Shown here: positions 22,679-30,328 of the stretch, in pieces
Layout of the letters: each line of letters opens with the position of its first letter
How positions within the stretch are numbered: position 1 is the first letter of the stretch
NCBI RefSeq assembly: GCF_039812505.1
Contig: NZ_JBDIAQ010000018.1
Location: 1 to 37,484 of the forward strand
Source of the DNA: Intrasporangium_A sp039812505
Lineage (GTDB): Bacteria > Actinomycetota > Actinomycetes > Actinomycetales > Dermatophilaceae
Direction: 5' to 3'
Length of the DNA stretch: 37,484 bases
The notes under the pieces: model-generated
What the model saw: only the letters and a program-made list of their open reading frames with translations
What the model was told of the DNA's origin: nothing
The model's database searches: none
Translations under genes and position numbers: made by a program

Positions 22679-22779
22679 GCCCTCATCCTGCTACCCCGCG
22701 CGACGGCCAGTCACCGAACCTCCGCGGTGAGCGGCATACCGAACAGCTCGTGCGTCGGGAAGTGGCTCGCGGCCACCGG

Positions 22780-22785
22780 TAAGGT
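22780..22785 (+). promoter_or_regulatory. -10 box of the M18 aminopeptidase gene
   Basis: TAAGGT ends 8 nt before GTG 22794, so the message is probably leaderless or nearly so. No Shine-Dalgarno sequence precedes the GTG. Confidence 0.4.
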
Positions 22786-22793
22786 CGGTCCTC

Positions 22794-24101
22794 GTGGTCC
22801 ACTCCTTCGACATCGAGACCGAGGCGCAGGGGCTCGTCGAGTTCGTCGACGCCTCCCCGACGCCGTTCCACGCGTGCGAGCAGGTGGCGGCGCGGCTGCG
22901 ACAGGCGGGCTTCACGCCGGTCGCCGAGACCGACCCCTTCCCCACCCGGCCCGGGGCGTACTTCCTCGTGCGCGGCGGCTCGCTCGTGGCCTGGGACAAC
23001 AGTGGGGCGGACGCCGCCGGCGCCGGCCTCGCCGCGGGGTTCCGGGTGGTCGGGGCGCACACCGACAGCCCCAACCTGCGGATCAAGCCGCGACCGGACC
23101 ACACCCGGGCCGGCTGGCAGCTGCTCGGGGTCGAGCCGTACGGCGGGTTGCTGCTCAACTCGTGGCTCGACCGCGACCTCGGGCTCGCCGGGCGAGTCGC
23201 GGTGCGCACGGCCGCCGGGCCGCAGAGCCGGCTCTTCCACGACCCGCGCTCGCTGCTGCGCGTGCCGCAGCTGGCCATCCATCTCGACCGCAGCGTCAAC
23301 GACCGGCTCGAGCTGAACCGGCAGCTGCACCTGGAGCCGGTGTGGGGCCTCGGCCCGGCCCCCGCGGACTTCCGCGCCTACGTGGGGGAACAGGTCGGCG
23401 CCGAGCCGGCGGACGTCCTCGGCTGGGACGTCATGACCTACCCGACCGAGCCTTCGGCCCGGCTCGGCCGGCACGGCGAGCTGGTCGCGGCGCCGCGCCT
23501 GGACAACCTGGCCACGACGTATGCCGCCGTGCGCGCCCTGCTCGACGTGGCCGGCCGGGCCGGCCGGCAGGTGCCGGTCGTCGTCCTGTTCGACCACGAG
23601 GAGGTCGGCAGCATGTCCGAGCGGGGCGCCATGTCGACGGTGCTGCCGTCGGTCCTCGAACGGCTCGTGCTGGCCGGGGGCGGCAGCCGGGACGACTACT
23701 GGCGGGCGCTGGCCGCCACCGTCATCGCCTCCGGCGACATGGCCCACGCGACGCACCCGAACTACGTCGACCGGCACGAGCCGGAACACCAGATCGCCAT
23801 GAACGGCGGACCGGTGCTCAAGATCAACACCAACCTGCGCTACGCGACCGACTCACGGGGCGAGGCGGCCTTCCGGCTGGCCTGTGAGCAGGCCGGGGTG
23901 CCGATGCAGACCTTCGTAGTGCGCAGTGACCTGCCGTGCGGTTCGACGGTGGGTCCGATGACCGCGGCCCTGACCGGAGCGACGACGGTCGACTTCGGCG
24001 CGCCGATGCTCTCGATGCACAGCGCCCGCGAGCTGTGCGGCGCGCAGGACCCGGCCGGGTACGCCGGGGCGCTCGCCGCCTTCCTGGCCCCCGCCGGCTG
24101 A
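22794..24101 (+). CDS. M18-family aminopeptidase
   Basis: 435-aa cytoplasmic metallopeptidase of family M18 (aspartyl aminopeptidase/ApeB-like), which removes N-terminal residues, often acidic ones, from peptides. It starts EFVDASPTPFHACEQVA, the family hallmark. Zinc-site motifs are VGAHTDSPNLRIKP (H89, D91), LDNLATTYAA, LFDHEEVGS (metal and catalytic glutamates), GDMAHATHPNY and MLSMHSARELCG. It resembles the bacterial enzymes often annotated as putative aminopeptidase 2. Length is typical. GTG 22794 follows a TAAGGT -10 box. Transcribed alone; no link to the neighbouring ribosomal operons is apparent. Confidence 0.93.
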   Translation: MVHSFDIETEAQGLVEFVDASPTPFHACEQVAARLRQAGFTPVAETDPFPTRPGAYFLVRGGSLVAWDNSGADAAGAGLAAGFRVVGAHTDSPNLRIKPRPDHTRAGWQLLGVEPYGGLLLNSWLDRDLGLAGRVAVRTAAGPQSRLFHDPRSLLRVPQLAIHLDRSVNDRLELNRQLHLEPVWGLGPAPADFRAYVGEQVGAEPADVLGWDVMTYPTEPSARLGRHGELVAAPRLDNLATTYAAVRALLDVAGRAGRQVPVVVLFDHEEVGSMSERGAMSTVLPSVLERLVLAGGGSRDDYWRALAATVIASGDMAHATHPNYVDRHEPEHQIAMNGGPVLKINTNLRYATDSRGEAAFRLACEQAGVPMQTFVVRSDLPCGSTVGPMTAALTGATTVDFGAPMLSMHSARELCGAQDPAGYAGALAAFLAPAG

Positions 24102-24124
24102 GTGCGCCCTCCCCCCGCCTCTCA

Positions 24125-24270
24125 TCGACAGTGCACGGTTCCCGATCGACAGTGCATCATTGCGGGTCGACAGTGCACGACTCCCGATCGACAGTGCATC
24201 ATTTCGGGTCGACGGTGCACGACTCCGGATCGAGCGTGCACGACTGCGGATCGAGCGGGCGCTGCTTGGT
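24125..24270 (+). repeat. Tandem array of 21-bp repeats upstream of the S10 operon
   Basis: Six head-to-tail 21-bp units start at 24125, 24146, 24167, 24188, 24209 and 24230, with a degenerate seventh at 24251. Each begins TCGA and the first five share TCGACRGTGCA. Units 1, 3, 5 and 6 continue CGxxTxCxGA, whereas 2 and 4 continue TCATTxCGGG, so types partly alternate. The period equals two helical turns. An inverted 12-bp copy of the core (TGCACTGTCGAT) lies at 24337-24348. No spacers separate units and no cas genes are near. Confidence 0.85.
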
Positions 24271-24336
24271 TCGAGCGCCACGGACGCTGGGTCGGCTCGT
24301 TGTGGGTGACGACCCCTGGTCGGTGATCAGGATTGC

Positions 24337-24348
24337 TGCACTGTCGAT
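24337..24348 (-). repeat. Inverted copy of the 21-bp repeat core
   Basis: TGCACTGTCGAT is the exact reverse complement of ATCGACAGTGCA, which opens array units 1, 2 and 4. It lies 66 nt beyond the degenerate end of the array and 32 nt before the candidate S10 -35 box. Confidence 0.75.
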
Positions 24349-24380
24349 AGGGGTTGGGGTTGGGGAGGGCGGACCCGGAT

Positions 24381-24409
24381 TTGATCGTGTCTCGGGCAAC
24401 TGGCACACT
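24381..24409 (+). promoter_or_regulatory. S10 operon promoter
   Basis: -35 TTGATC (24381-24386) and -10 CACACT (24404-24409) are 17 bp apart, downstream of the 21-bp array. A start near 24416 gives a leader of about 255 nt before rpsJ. The -10 is imperfect, but this is the best candidate in the gap. Confidence 0.45.
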
Positions 24410-24415
24410 AGTCAG

Positions 24416-24671
24416 GTTGCTTGACGCGCGTCGCTGACCCATGTCGGTGGCGCCGCCCCTTGTAGAGCCTCCTGACGGGGACTCGCCCGGACTCCACGTG
24501 GAGGCCCAAGGGAAGCGCAGGCCAACCCGGTTCGGCCGGGCCATCCACACCGAGACGCGCTGCGGAATCCGCGTGTCTCATTACGAAGCGGGCGCGACAC
24601 GCCCGACCTCGGGGGTCGGATGGCCAAGGGAACCGGTCGGACAGCACGGCGAGAGAGAGACGTAACTTCAG
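24416..24671 (+). other. Structured leader of the S10 operon
   Basis: No gene is visible. Small hairpins include GACGCGCGTC (24423-24432), GAGAC...GTCTC around GCGG-AAT-CCGC (about 24552-24579), CGGGCG-CGACA-CGCCCG (24589-24605) and GACC / GGTC just after it. S10 leaders in enterobacteria bind L4 for feedback control. Whether this unrelated leader does so is unknown. Confidence 0.4.
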
Positions 24672-24980
24672 ATGGCGGGACAGAAGATCCGCATCCGCTT
24701 GAAGTCGTATGACCACGAGGTCATCGACAACTCGGCGCGCAAGATCGTCGACACGGTGACCCGTGCGGGGGCGACCGTGGTCGGGCCGGTGCCACTGCCG
24801 ACGGAGAAGAACGTCTTCGTCGTCATCCGGTCACCACACAAGTACAAGGACAGCCGCGAGCACTTCGAGATGCGCACCCACAAGCGCCTCATCGACATCA
24901 TCGACCCGACGCCCAAGGCCGTCGACTCGCTGATGCGCCTCGACCTGCCGGCGGACGTCAACATCGAGATCAAGCTCTGA
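24672..24980 (+). CDS. rpsJ: 30S ribosomal protein S10
   Basis: 102-aa S10, a 30S head protein and partner of NusB in antitermination. MAGQKIRIRLKSYDHEVID, the long loop PLPTEKNVFVVIRSPHKYKD and the ending LPADVNIEIKL are canonical. ATG 24672 is preceded only by a purine run (GAGAGAGAGA, 11 nt away). First gene of the S10 operon. Confidence 0.98.
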   Translation: MAGQKIRIRLKSYDHEVIDNSARKIVDTVTRAGATVVGPVPLPTEKNVFVVIRSPHKYKDSREHFEMRTHKRLIDIIDPTPKAVDSLMRLDLPADVNIEIKL

Positions 24981-24996
24981 GCTCGGGGTGACCACA

Positions 24997-25653
24997 GTGA
25001 CTGCCAACACCGACAAGACCGTCAAGGGCGTGCTCGGCGAGAAGCTCGGCATGACCCAGGTGTGGGACGCCGACAACCGGCTCGTCCCCGTGACCGTCGT
25101 CAAGGCCGGCCCCTGCGTCGTGACGCAGGTGCGTGCCGCCGAGACCGACGGCTACTCCGCCGTGCAGATCGCCTTCGGGGCCATCGACCCCCGCAAGGTC
25201 AACAAGCCGATGACCGGCCACTTCGAGCGGGCCGGGGTCACGCCGCGGCGCCACCTGGTCGAGCTGCGCACCGCCGACGCCGGCGAGTACCAGCTCGGCC
25301 AGGAGATCACCGCGGCGGTGTTCGAGGCCGGTCAGCGGGTCGACGCGACCGGCACTACCAAGGGCAAGGGCTTCGCAGGGGTGATGAAGCGCCATGGCTT
25401 CGCCGGCGTCTCCTCCTCGCACGGCGCGCACCGCAACCACCGCAAGCCCGGCTCGATCGGCGGCTGCGCGACGCCCGGCCGGGTCTTCAAGGGGATGCGC
25501 ATGGCGGGCCGGATGGGCGGCGTGCGCCAGACGACCCAGAACCTGCAGATCCACGCCGTCGACGCCGAGAAGGGGCTGCTGCTGATCAAGGGCGCCGTCC
25601 CCGGCCCGCGCGGCGGCATCGTCCTGATCCGTACGGCCGCGAAGGGGGCCTGA
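24997..25653 (+). CDS. rplC: 50S ribosomal protein L3
   Basis: 218-aa L3, an early assembly protein near the peptidyl transferase centre. KGVLGEKLGMTQVWD starts the fold, and the extended loop GFAGVSSSHGAHRNHRKPGS and GCATPGRVFKGMRMAG are conserved. GTG 24997 is preferred because GGGGTGA lies about 6 nt upstream; GTG 24988, three codons earlier, is possible. It is 16 nt after rpsJ. Confidence 0.97.
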   Translation: MTANTDKTVKGVLGEKLGMTQVWDADNRLVPVTVVKAGPCVVTQVRAAETDGYSAVQIAFGAIDPRKVNKPMTGHFERAGVTPRRHLVELRTADAGEYQLGQEITAAVFEAGQRVDATGTTKGKGFAGVMKRHGFAGVSSSHGAHRNHRKPGSIGGCATPGRVFKGMRMAGRMGGVRQTTQNLQIHAVDAEKGLLLIKGAVPGPRGGIVLIRTAAKGA

Positions 25654-25655
25654 CC

Positions 25656-26303
25656 ATGACGACCGACCTTCCCGCCGAGATCTTCGACGTGCAGACCAAC
25701 GTCCCGCTGATCCACCAGGTCGTGGTGGCCCAGCTCGCCGCCGCCCGCTCGGGTACCCACTCGACGAAGACCCGTGGCGAGGTCCGTGGCGGTGGCCGTA
25801 AGCCGTACCGCCAGAAGGGGACCGGCCGGGCCCGGCAGGGCTCCGTCCGCGCGCCGCAGTTCGCCGGCGGCGGCGTCGTCCACGGCGCGGTGCCGCGCGA
25901 CTACTCGCAGCGCACCCCGAAGAAGATGAAGACCGCCGCGCTGCGCGGGGCCCTGTCCGACCGGGCCCGCTACGGCCGCATCCACGTCGTCGACGCGATC
26001 GTGACGGACGACACGCCCTCGACGAAGCAGGCCAGGACGCTGCTGGCCGGGCTGACCGAACGCCGCAACCTGTTGGTCGTGCTCGCGCGCGGCGACGAGG
26101 TGGCGTTCAAGTCGGTCCGCAACCTGCCCGGTGTCCACGTCCTCGTCGCCGACCAGCTCAACACCTACGACGTGCTCTGCGCCGACGACGTCGTGTTCAC
26201 CCGGGCCGCCCTCGACGCGTTCGTCGCGGGACCGGTCCGGGCCGACGCCAGGTCCGCGGCCAAGGCCCCGAGCGCCCCCGCGGGCGAGGAGGAATCGAAG
26301 TGA
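25656..26303 (+). CDS. rplD: 50S ribosomal protein L4
   Basis: 215-aa L4. The long exit-tunnel loop KTRGEVRGGGRKPYRQKGTG and the following GRARQGSVRAPQFAGGG are intact, with no macrolide-resistance type change evident. The C-terminal tail is Ala/Glu-rich. ATG 25656 lies 2 nt after the rplC stop; the end overlaps rplW by 4 nt. In enterobacteria L4 also represses this operon. Confidence 0.97.
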   Translation: MTTDLPAEIFDVQTNVPLIHQVVVAQLAAARSGTHSTKTRGEVRGGGRKPYRQKGTGRARQGSVRAPQFAGGGVVHGAVPRDYSQRTPKKMKTAALRGALSDRARYGRIHVVDAIVTDDTPSTKQARTLLAGLTERRNLLVVLARGDEVAFKSVRNLPGVHVLVADQLNTYDVLCADDVVFTRAALDAFVAGPVRADARSAAKAPSAPAGEEESK

Positions 26304-26599
26304 GCATCCACGAGAAGAACCCCCGCGACATCCTCATCGCCCCGGTCGTCTCGGAGAAGTCCTACGGGCTGCTCGACCAGGGCAAGTACACGTTCGTCGT
26401 CGACCGCCGGGCGAACAAGACCGAGATCAAGATCGCCATCGAGCAGATCTTCGGCGTCAAGGTCGACAAGGTCCACACCATGAACCGTCAGGGCAAGGCC
26501 CGCCGCACCCGGTTCGGTATCGGCAAGCGCAAGGACACCAAGCGCGCGATCGTCTCCCTCCGCGAGGGCTCGATCGACATCTTCGGGGCCGGCGCCTGA
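26300..26599 (+). CDS. rplW: 50S ribosomal protein L23
   Basis: 99-aa L23, at the tunnel exit where trigger factor and SRP dock. NPRDILIAPVVSEKSYGLLD and TFVVDRRANKTEIKIAIE are canonical. GTG 26300 overlaps the rplD stop (GTGA), with GGAGGAA upstream. Confidence 0.97.
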   Translation: MSIHEKNPRDILIAPVVSEKSYGLLDQGKYTFVVDRRANKTEIKIAIEQIFGVKVDKVHTMNRQGKARRTRFGIGKRKDTKRAIVSLREGSIDIFGAGA

Positions 26600-26629
26600 G
26601 AGCCACGAGAGAGCTGAGGCCAGAACATC

Positions 26630-27466
26630 ATGGGAATCCGTAAGTACAAGCCGACCACGCCGGGCCGTCGTGGCGCGTCGGTCGCCGACTTCGTGGAGAT
26701 CACGCGCACCACGCCGGAGAAGTCGCTCGTCCGACCGCTGACCAAGACCGGTGGGCGCAACAACGCCGGCCGGATCACCACCCGGCACATCGGGGGTGGA
26801 CACAAGCGGGCCTACCGGGTCATCGACTTCCGTCGCCACGACAAGGACGGCGTGCCGGCCAAGGTCGCGCACATCGAGTACGACCCGAACCGCACGGCGC
26901 GCATCGCCCTGGTCCAGTACGCGGACGGCGAGAAGCGCTACATCCTCGCGCCCAACCGGCTCAAGCAGGGCGACCCGATCGAGAACGGCCCGTCGGCCGA
27001 CATCAAGCCGGGCAACTCGCTGCCGATGCGCAACATCCCGGTCGGGACGGTCATCCACGCGATCGAGCTCAAGCCGGGCGGCGGCGCCAAGATCGCCCGT
27101 TCCGCCGGCGCCCGGGTCCAGCTCGTCGCCAAGGACGGGCCCTACGCCCAGCTGCGCATGCCGTCCGGTGAGATCCGCAACGTCGACGCTCGCTGCCGCG
27201 CCACGGTGGGCGAGGTAGGCAATGCCGAGCAGAGCAACATCAACTGGGGCAAGGCCGGTCGGATGCGGTGGAAGGGCAAGCGCCCGACCGTCCGCGGGGT
27301 CGTCATGAACCCGGTCGACCACCCGCACGGTGGTGGTGAGGGCCGCACCTCGGGTGGTCGTCACCCGGTCAGCCCGTGGGGCCAGCCGGAGGGCCGGACC
27401 CGCAAGGGACACAAGGAAAGCGACAAGCTCATCGTGCGTCGCCGTCGGACCGGCAAGAAGCGCTGA
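26630..27466 (+). CDS. rplB: 50S ribosomal protein L2
   Basis: 278-aa L2, needed for subunit joining and peptidyl transfer. MGIRKYKPTTPGRRG starts the protein, and the conserved C-terminal GVVMNPVDHPHGGGEG includes the near-universal histidine required for activity. Length is typical. It lies 30 nt after rplW, with GAGCTGAGG upstream. Confidence 0.98.
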   Translation: MGIRKYKPTTPGRRGASVADFVEITRTTPEKSLVRPLTKTGGRNNAGRITTRHIGGGHKRAYRVIDFRRHDKDGVPAKVAHIEYDPNRTARIALVQYADGEKRYILAPNRLKQGDPIENGPSADIKPGNSLPMRNIPVGTVIHAIELKPGGGAKIARSAGARVQLVAKDGPYAQLRMPSGEIRNVDARCRATVGEVGNAEQSNINWGKAGRMRWKGKRPTVRGVVMNPVDHPHGGGEGRTSGGRHPVSPWGQPEGRTRKGHKESDKLIVRRRRTGKKR

Positions 27467-27478
27467 TAGGAGCCGCAC

Positions 27479-27760
27479 ATGCCTCGTAGCCTGAAGAAGG
27501 GCCCCTTCATCGACGACCACCTGCAGAAGAAGGTGGACGCCCAGAACGAAGCGGGCACGAAGAACGTCATCAAGACCTGGTCGCGCCGTTCGGTCATCAG
27601 CCCGGACATGCTCGGCCACACCTTCGCCGTCCACGACGGACGCAAGCACGTGCCGGTGTTCGTCACCGAGTCGATGGTCGGCCACAAGCTGGGCGAGTTC
27701 GCCCCGACCCGGACCTTCCGGGGTCACGTCAAGGACGACAAGAAGGGACGTCGGCGCTGA
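27479..27760 (+). CDS. rpsS: 30S ribosomal protein S19
   Basis: 93-aa S19, a 30S head protein contacting tRNA and S13. MPRSLKKGPFIDDHLQKKV and GHKLGEFAPTRTFRGH are canonical. TAGGAG lies 6 nt before the ATG. The stop shares a base with the rplV start (TGATG). Confidence 0.98.
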   Translation: MPRSLKKGPFIDDHLQKKVDAQNEAGTKNVIKTWSRRSVISPDMLGHTFAVHDGRKHVPVFVTESMVGHKLGEFAPTRTFRGHVKDDKKGRRR

Positions 27761-28164
27761 TGGCCGCCAGCACCTCCAGGGAAGAAGTCATGCAGGCCAG
27801 GGCCTTGGCACGCCACGTCCGCGTCTCGCCGATGAAGGCCCGCCGGGTCGTCGACCTGATCCGCGGCAAGCGGGCGACGGAGGCAATCACGGTCCTGACG
27901 TTCGCGCCGCAGGCGGCGTCCGAACCGGTCCGCAAGGTGGTCGAGAGCGCCATCGCCAACGCCCGTGTCCGGGCCGACCGCGAGTCGGTCGCGTTCGACG
28001 AGCGCAACCTGGTCATCGCCGAGGCGTTCGTCGACGAGGGCCCCACGATGAAGCGCTTCCGGCCGCGGGCCCAGGGTCGCGCCGGCCGGATCAACAAGCG
28101 CACGAGCCACATCACGGTCGTGGTCGCCGAGAACAACAAGAACAACGGGAAGGGAGGCCGCTGA
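27760..28164 (+). CDS. rplV: 50S ribosomal protein L22
   Basis: 134-aa L22, whose hairpin lines the exit tunnel. MQARALARHVRVSPMKARRV followed by VDLIRGK is the family start, and KRFRPRAQGRAGRINKRTSH is the loop. ATG 27760 overlaps the rpsS stop. ATG 27790 would begin exactly where most homologues do and has AGGGAAG about 6 nt upstream, so the true N-terminus may be ten residues later. Confidence 0.95.
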   Translation: MAASTSREEVMQARALARHVRVSPMKARRVVDLIRGKRATEAITVLTFAPQAASEPVRKVVESAIANARVRADRESVAFDERNLVIAEAFVDEGPTMKRFRPRAQGRAGRINKRTSHITVVVAENNKNNGKGGR

Positions 28165-28166
28165 GC

Positions 28167-28997
28167 ATGGGCCAGAAGGTCAACCCGAACGGATTCCGGC
28201 TCGGCATCACGACGGAGCACCGCAGCCGCTGGTTCGCCGACTCCACCAAGGACGGGCAGCGCTACCGCGACTTCGTCAAGGAGGACGTCGCCATCCGCCG
28301 GCTCATGGAGACCGGCATGGAGCGCGCCGGCATCGCCAAGGTCGAGATCGAGCGCACCCGGGACCGCGTGCGGGTGGACATCCACACCGCCCGGCCGGGC
28401 ATCGTCATCGGCCGTCGCGGTGCCGAGGCCGACCGGATCCGCGGCGAGCTCGAGAAGCTGACCGGCAAGCAGGTCCAGCTGAACATCCTCGAGGTCAAGA
28501 ACCCCGAGGTCGACGCCCAGCTCGTCGCCCAGGGCATCGCCGAGCAGCTCTCCGCTCGCGTCTCCTTCCGCCGGGCGATGCGCAAGGGCATGCAGTCCGC
28601 CCAGCGTGCCGGCGCGAAGGGCATCCGCGTGCAGGTCTCCGGCCGGCTCAACGGCGCCGAGATGAGCCGCACCGAGTTCTACCGCGAGGGCCGGGTCCCG
28701 CTGCACACGCTGCGCGCCAACATCGACTACGGCTTCTACGAGGCCCGCACGACGTTCGGCCGCATCGGGGTCAAGGTGTGGATCTACAAGGGCGACCTGA
28801 CCGCCAAGGAGCTGGCTGCCCAGCAGGCCGCCGCCCCGCGCCCGTCGCGTGGGCCGCGGCGCGACGGGGACCGCCCGAACCGCGCCCGTCGTGGTGACCG
28901 CACCGAGGCCGCTGCTCCGCAGGAGCCGGTGGCCACCGAGTCCACGGCCGCCGCCGAGGCCCCGGCCCCGGCCGCCACCGAGAATGAGCAGGCCTGA
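28167..28997 (+). CDS. rpsC: 30S ribosomal protein S3
   Basis: 276-aa S3, part of the mRNA entry channel helicase. MGQKVNPNGFRLGITTEHRS, the KH-domain loop GIVIGRRGAEADRIRGELEK and the C-terminal domain SGRLNGAEMSRTEFYREGRV are conserved. A tail of about 55 residues rich in Pro, Arg, Ala and Glu follows, as often in actinobacteria. GGGAGG precedes the ATG, 2 nt after rplV. Confidence 0.98.
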   Translation: MGQKVNPNGFRLGITTEHRSRWFADSTKDGQRYRDFVKEDVAIRRLMETGMERAGIAKVEIERTRDRVRVDIHTARPGIVIGRRGAEADRIRGELEKLTGKQVQLNILEVKNPEVDAQLVAQGIAEQLSARVSFRRAMRKGMQSAQRAGAKGIRVQVSGRLNGAEMSRTEFYREGRVPLHTLRANIDYGFYEARTTFGRIGVKVWIYKGDLTAKELAAQQAAAPRPSRGPRRDGDRPNRARRGDRTEAAAPQEPVATESTAAAEAPAPAATENEQA

Positions 28998-28999
28998 CC

Positions 29000-29419
29000 A
29001 TGTTGATCCCCCGTCGAGTCAAGCACCGCAAGCAGCACCACCCGGGTCGCTCGGGCGCTGCCAAGGGCGGCACGAAGATCGCCTTCGGCGACTACGGCAT
29101 CCAGGCTCTCGAGCCGGCGTACGTGACCAACCGACAGATCGAGTCGGCGCGTATCGCGATGACCCGCTACATCAAGCGTGGCGGAAAGGTCTGGATCAAC
29201 ATCTACCCGGACCGGCCGCTGACCAAGAAGCCCGCCGAGACCCGGATGGGCTCGGGCAAGGGCTCGCCCGAGTGGTGGATCGCCAACGTCAAGCCGGGCC
29301 GGGTCATGTTCGAGCTCGCCGGCGTCTCCGAGCCCGTCGCCCGCGAGGCGCTGCGCCTCGCGATGCACAAGCTCCCGATGAAGTGCCGCTTCGTGGCGCG
29401 TGAGGGTGGTGACAACTGA
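29000..29419 (+). CDS. rplP: 50S ribosomal protein L16
   Basis: 139-aa L16, organising the A-site side of the 50S. MLIPRRVKHRKQHHPGRSG and the MGSGKGSPEWWIANVKPGRV loop (MGSGKG motif) are canonical. It begins 2 nt after rpsC; its stop overlaps the rpmC start (TGATG). Confidence 0.98.
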   Translation: MLIPRRVKHRKQHHPGRSGAAKGGTKIAFGDYGIQALEPAYVTNRQIESARIAMTRYIKRGGKVWINIYPDRPLTKKPAETRMGSGKGSPEWWIANVKPGRVMFELAGVSEPVAREALRLAMHKLPMKCRFVAREGGDN

Positions 29420-29799
29420 TGGCTGTCGGTACCAAGGACCTGATGCCCGAGCAGCTGCGTGGTCTGGACGACACGCGTCTCGCCGACGAGCTGAAGAAGG
29501 CGAAGGAGGAGCTGTTCAACCTCCGGTTCCAGTCGGCGACCGGGCAGCTGGACAACCACGGCCGGCTCCGCGCGGTCAAGAAGGACATCGCCCGGATCTA
29601 CACCGAGATGCGCGAGCGCGAGCTCGGCATCGGGTCGGCCCCCGAGCCGACTCCCGCCGCGGCGGAGCAGACCGGCCGGAGGGCCCGCAGGGCCGCGAAG
29701 AAGAGCAAGGCTGCGGCTGTCGCGGACACGACGGCTGACGACGCCGCGCAGGCGGCGCCGCGAGACGCCGACGAGCAGGCGAAGGAGGCCCAGGAATGA
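29419..29799 (+). CDS. rpmC: 50S ribosomal protein L29 with long C-terminal extension
   Basis: 126-aa L29. The normal coiled-coil protein occupies about residues 1-72 (LRGLDDTRLADELKKAKEEL, FNLRFQSATGQL, RLRAVKKDIARIYTEMRERE). Beyond it lies a low-complexity tail of about 55 residues rich in Ala, Glu, Asp, Lys and Arg. L29 is usually 60-80 aa. The tail could be a disordered ribosome-surface extension. Its end overlaps rpsQ by 4 nt, so the tail is really translated only if the stop at 29797-29799 is used; no earlier stop exists in frame. Confidence 0.95.
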   Translation: MAVGTKDLMPEQLRGLDDTRLADELKKAKEELFNLRFQSATGQLDNHGRLRAVKKDIARIYTEMRERELGIGSAPEPTPAAAEQTGRRARRAAKKSKAAAVADTTADDAAQAAPRDADEQAKEAQE

Positions 29800-30113
29800 G
29801 CGAGCAGGACACCACGCCGGCGCCCGACGCACCGAGCAGCACCAGCAGCACCACGTCCGCGGCGCGCAACGACCGCAAGACCCGTCAGGGTTACGTGGTC
29901 AGCGACAAGATGGACAAGACGGTCGTGGTCGAGGTCGAGGACCGCGTCAAGCACGCGCTGTACGGCAAGGTCATGCGTCGCAGCAGCAAGGTCAAGGCCC
30001 ACGACGAGCGCAACGAGGCCGGCATCGGCGACCGCGTGCTCATCATGGAGACCCGCCCCATCTCCGCGACGAAGCGCTGGCGCCTCGTCGAGATCCTCGA
30101 GAAGGCCAAGTAG
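29796..30113 (+). CDS. rpsQ: 30S ribosomal protein S17
   Basis: 105-aa S17, a 16S-binding assembly protein. The OB-fold core runs from RKTRQGYVVSDKMDKTVVVE to RPISATKRWRLVEILEKAK. About 24 residues rich in Ser, Thr, Pro and Ala precede it. ATG 29796 overlaps the rpmC stop. Last gene before the 215-nt spacer that divides the S10 and spc groups. Confidence 0.97.
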   Translation: MSEQDTTPAPDAPSSTSSTTSAARNDRKTRQGYVVSDKMDKTVVVEVEDRVKHALYGKVMRRSSKVKAHDERNEAGIGDRVLIMETRPISATKRWRLVEILEKAK

Positions 30114-30185
30114 TCGGGGGTTCGGCCCTGGCGGGCCTGCCCCCCGACCACCCCCCAACAACCCGCGTGGCTGGCGTTGCGAGGT

Positions 30186-30214
30186 GAGCGGCATACGGCG
30201 TCCGTATGCCGTTC
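30186..30214 (+). terminator. Hairpin after the S10 operon
   Basis: CGGCATACGG (30189-30198) and CCGTATGCCG (30202-30211) pair perfectly around CGT. Three flanking pairs (one G-T) extend it to 13 bp over 30186-30214. It lies 72 nt after rpsQ and contains the recurring GTGAGCGGCATAC string (30184-30196). Confidence 0.6.
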
Positions 30215-30258
30215 AGCCCGGATCGCAGGTCACGTGCCCATCCAGTTCGGCGAGGCTT

Positions 30259-30299
30259 CCGCCGAAAGAAGTCGCGCAGAGCGCGAGTTCTTCCGGCGG
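30259..30299 (+). promoter_or_regulatory. Large hairpin in the rplN leader
   Basis: Arms 30259-30277 (CCGCCGAAAGAAGTCGCGC) and 30281-30299 (GCGCGAGTTCTTCCGGCGG) pair over 19 positions with two mismatches and a 3-nt loop. It ends 29 nt before rplN, just ahead of the AGGAG at 30318-30322. It may be a terminator/attenuator or a binding site for a ribosomal protein. Confidence 0.6.
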
Positions 30300-30328
30300 G
30301 AGAACCGGCACGACGACAGGAGTAGACA

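Noticed and set aside
24125..24270. CRISPR array
   Set aside because: Repeats are contiguous 21-mers without unique spacers of 30 nt or more, and no cas genes are nearby.
24102..24326. Short gene encoding heptapeptide repeats across the 21-bp array
   Set aside because: The open frame is a by-product of a repeat period divisible by three. It begins at the aminopeptidase stop with no ribosome binding site, and neighbouring frames are open as well.
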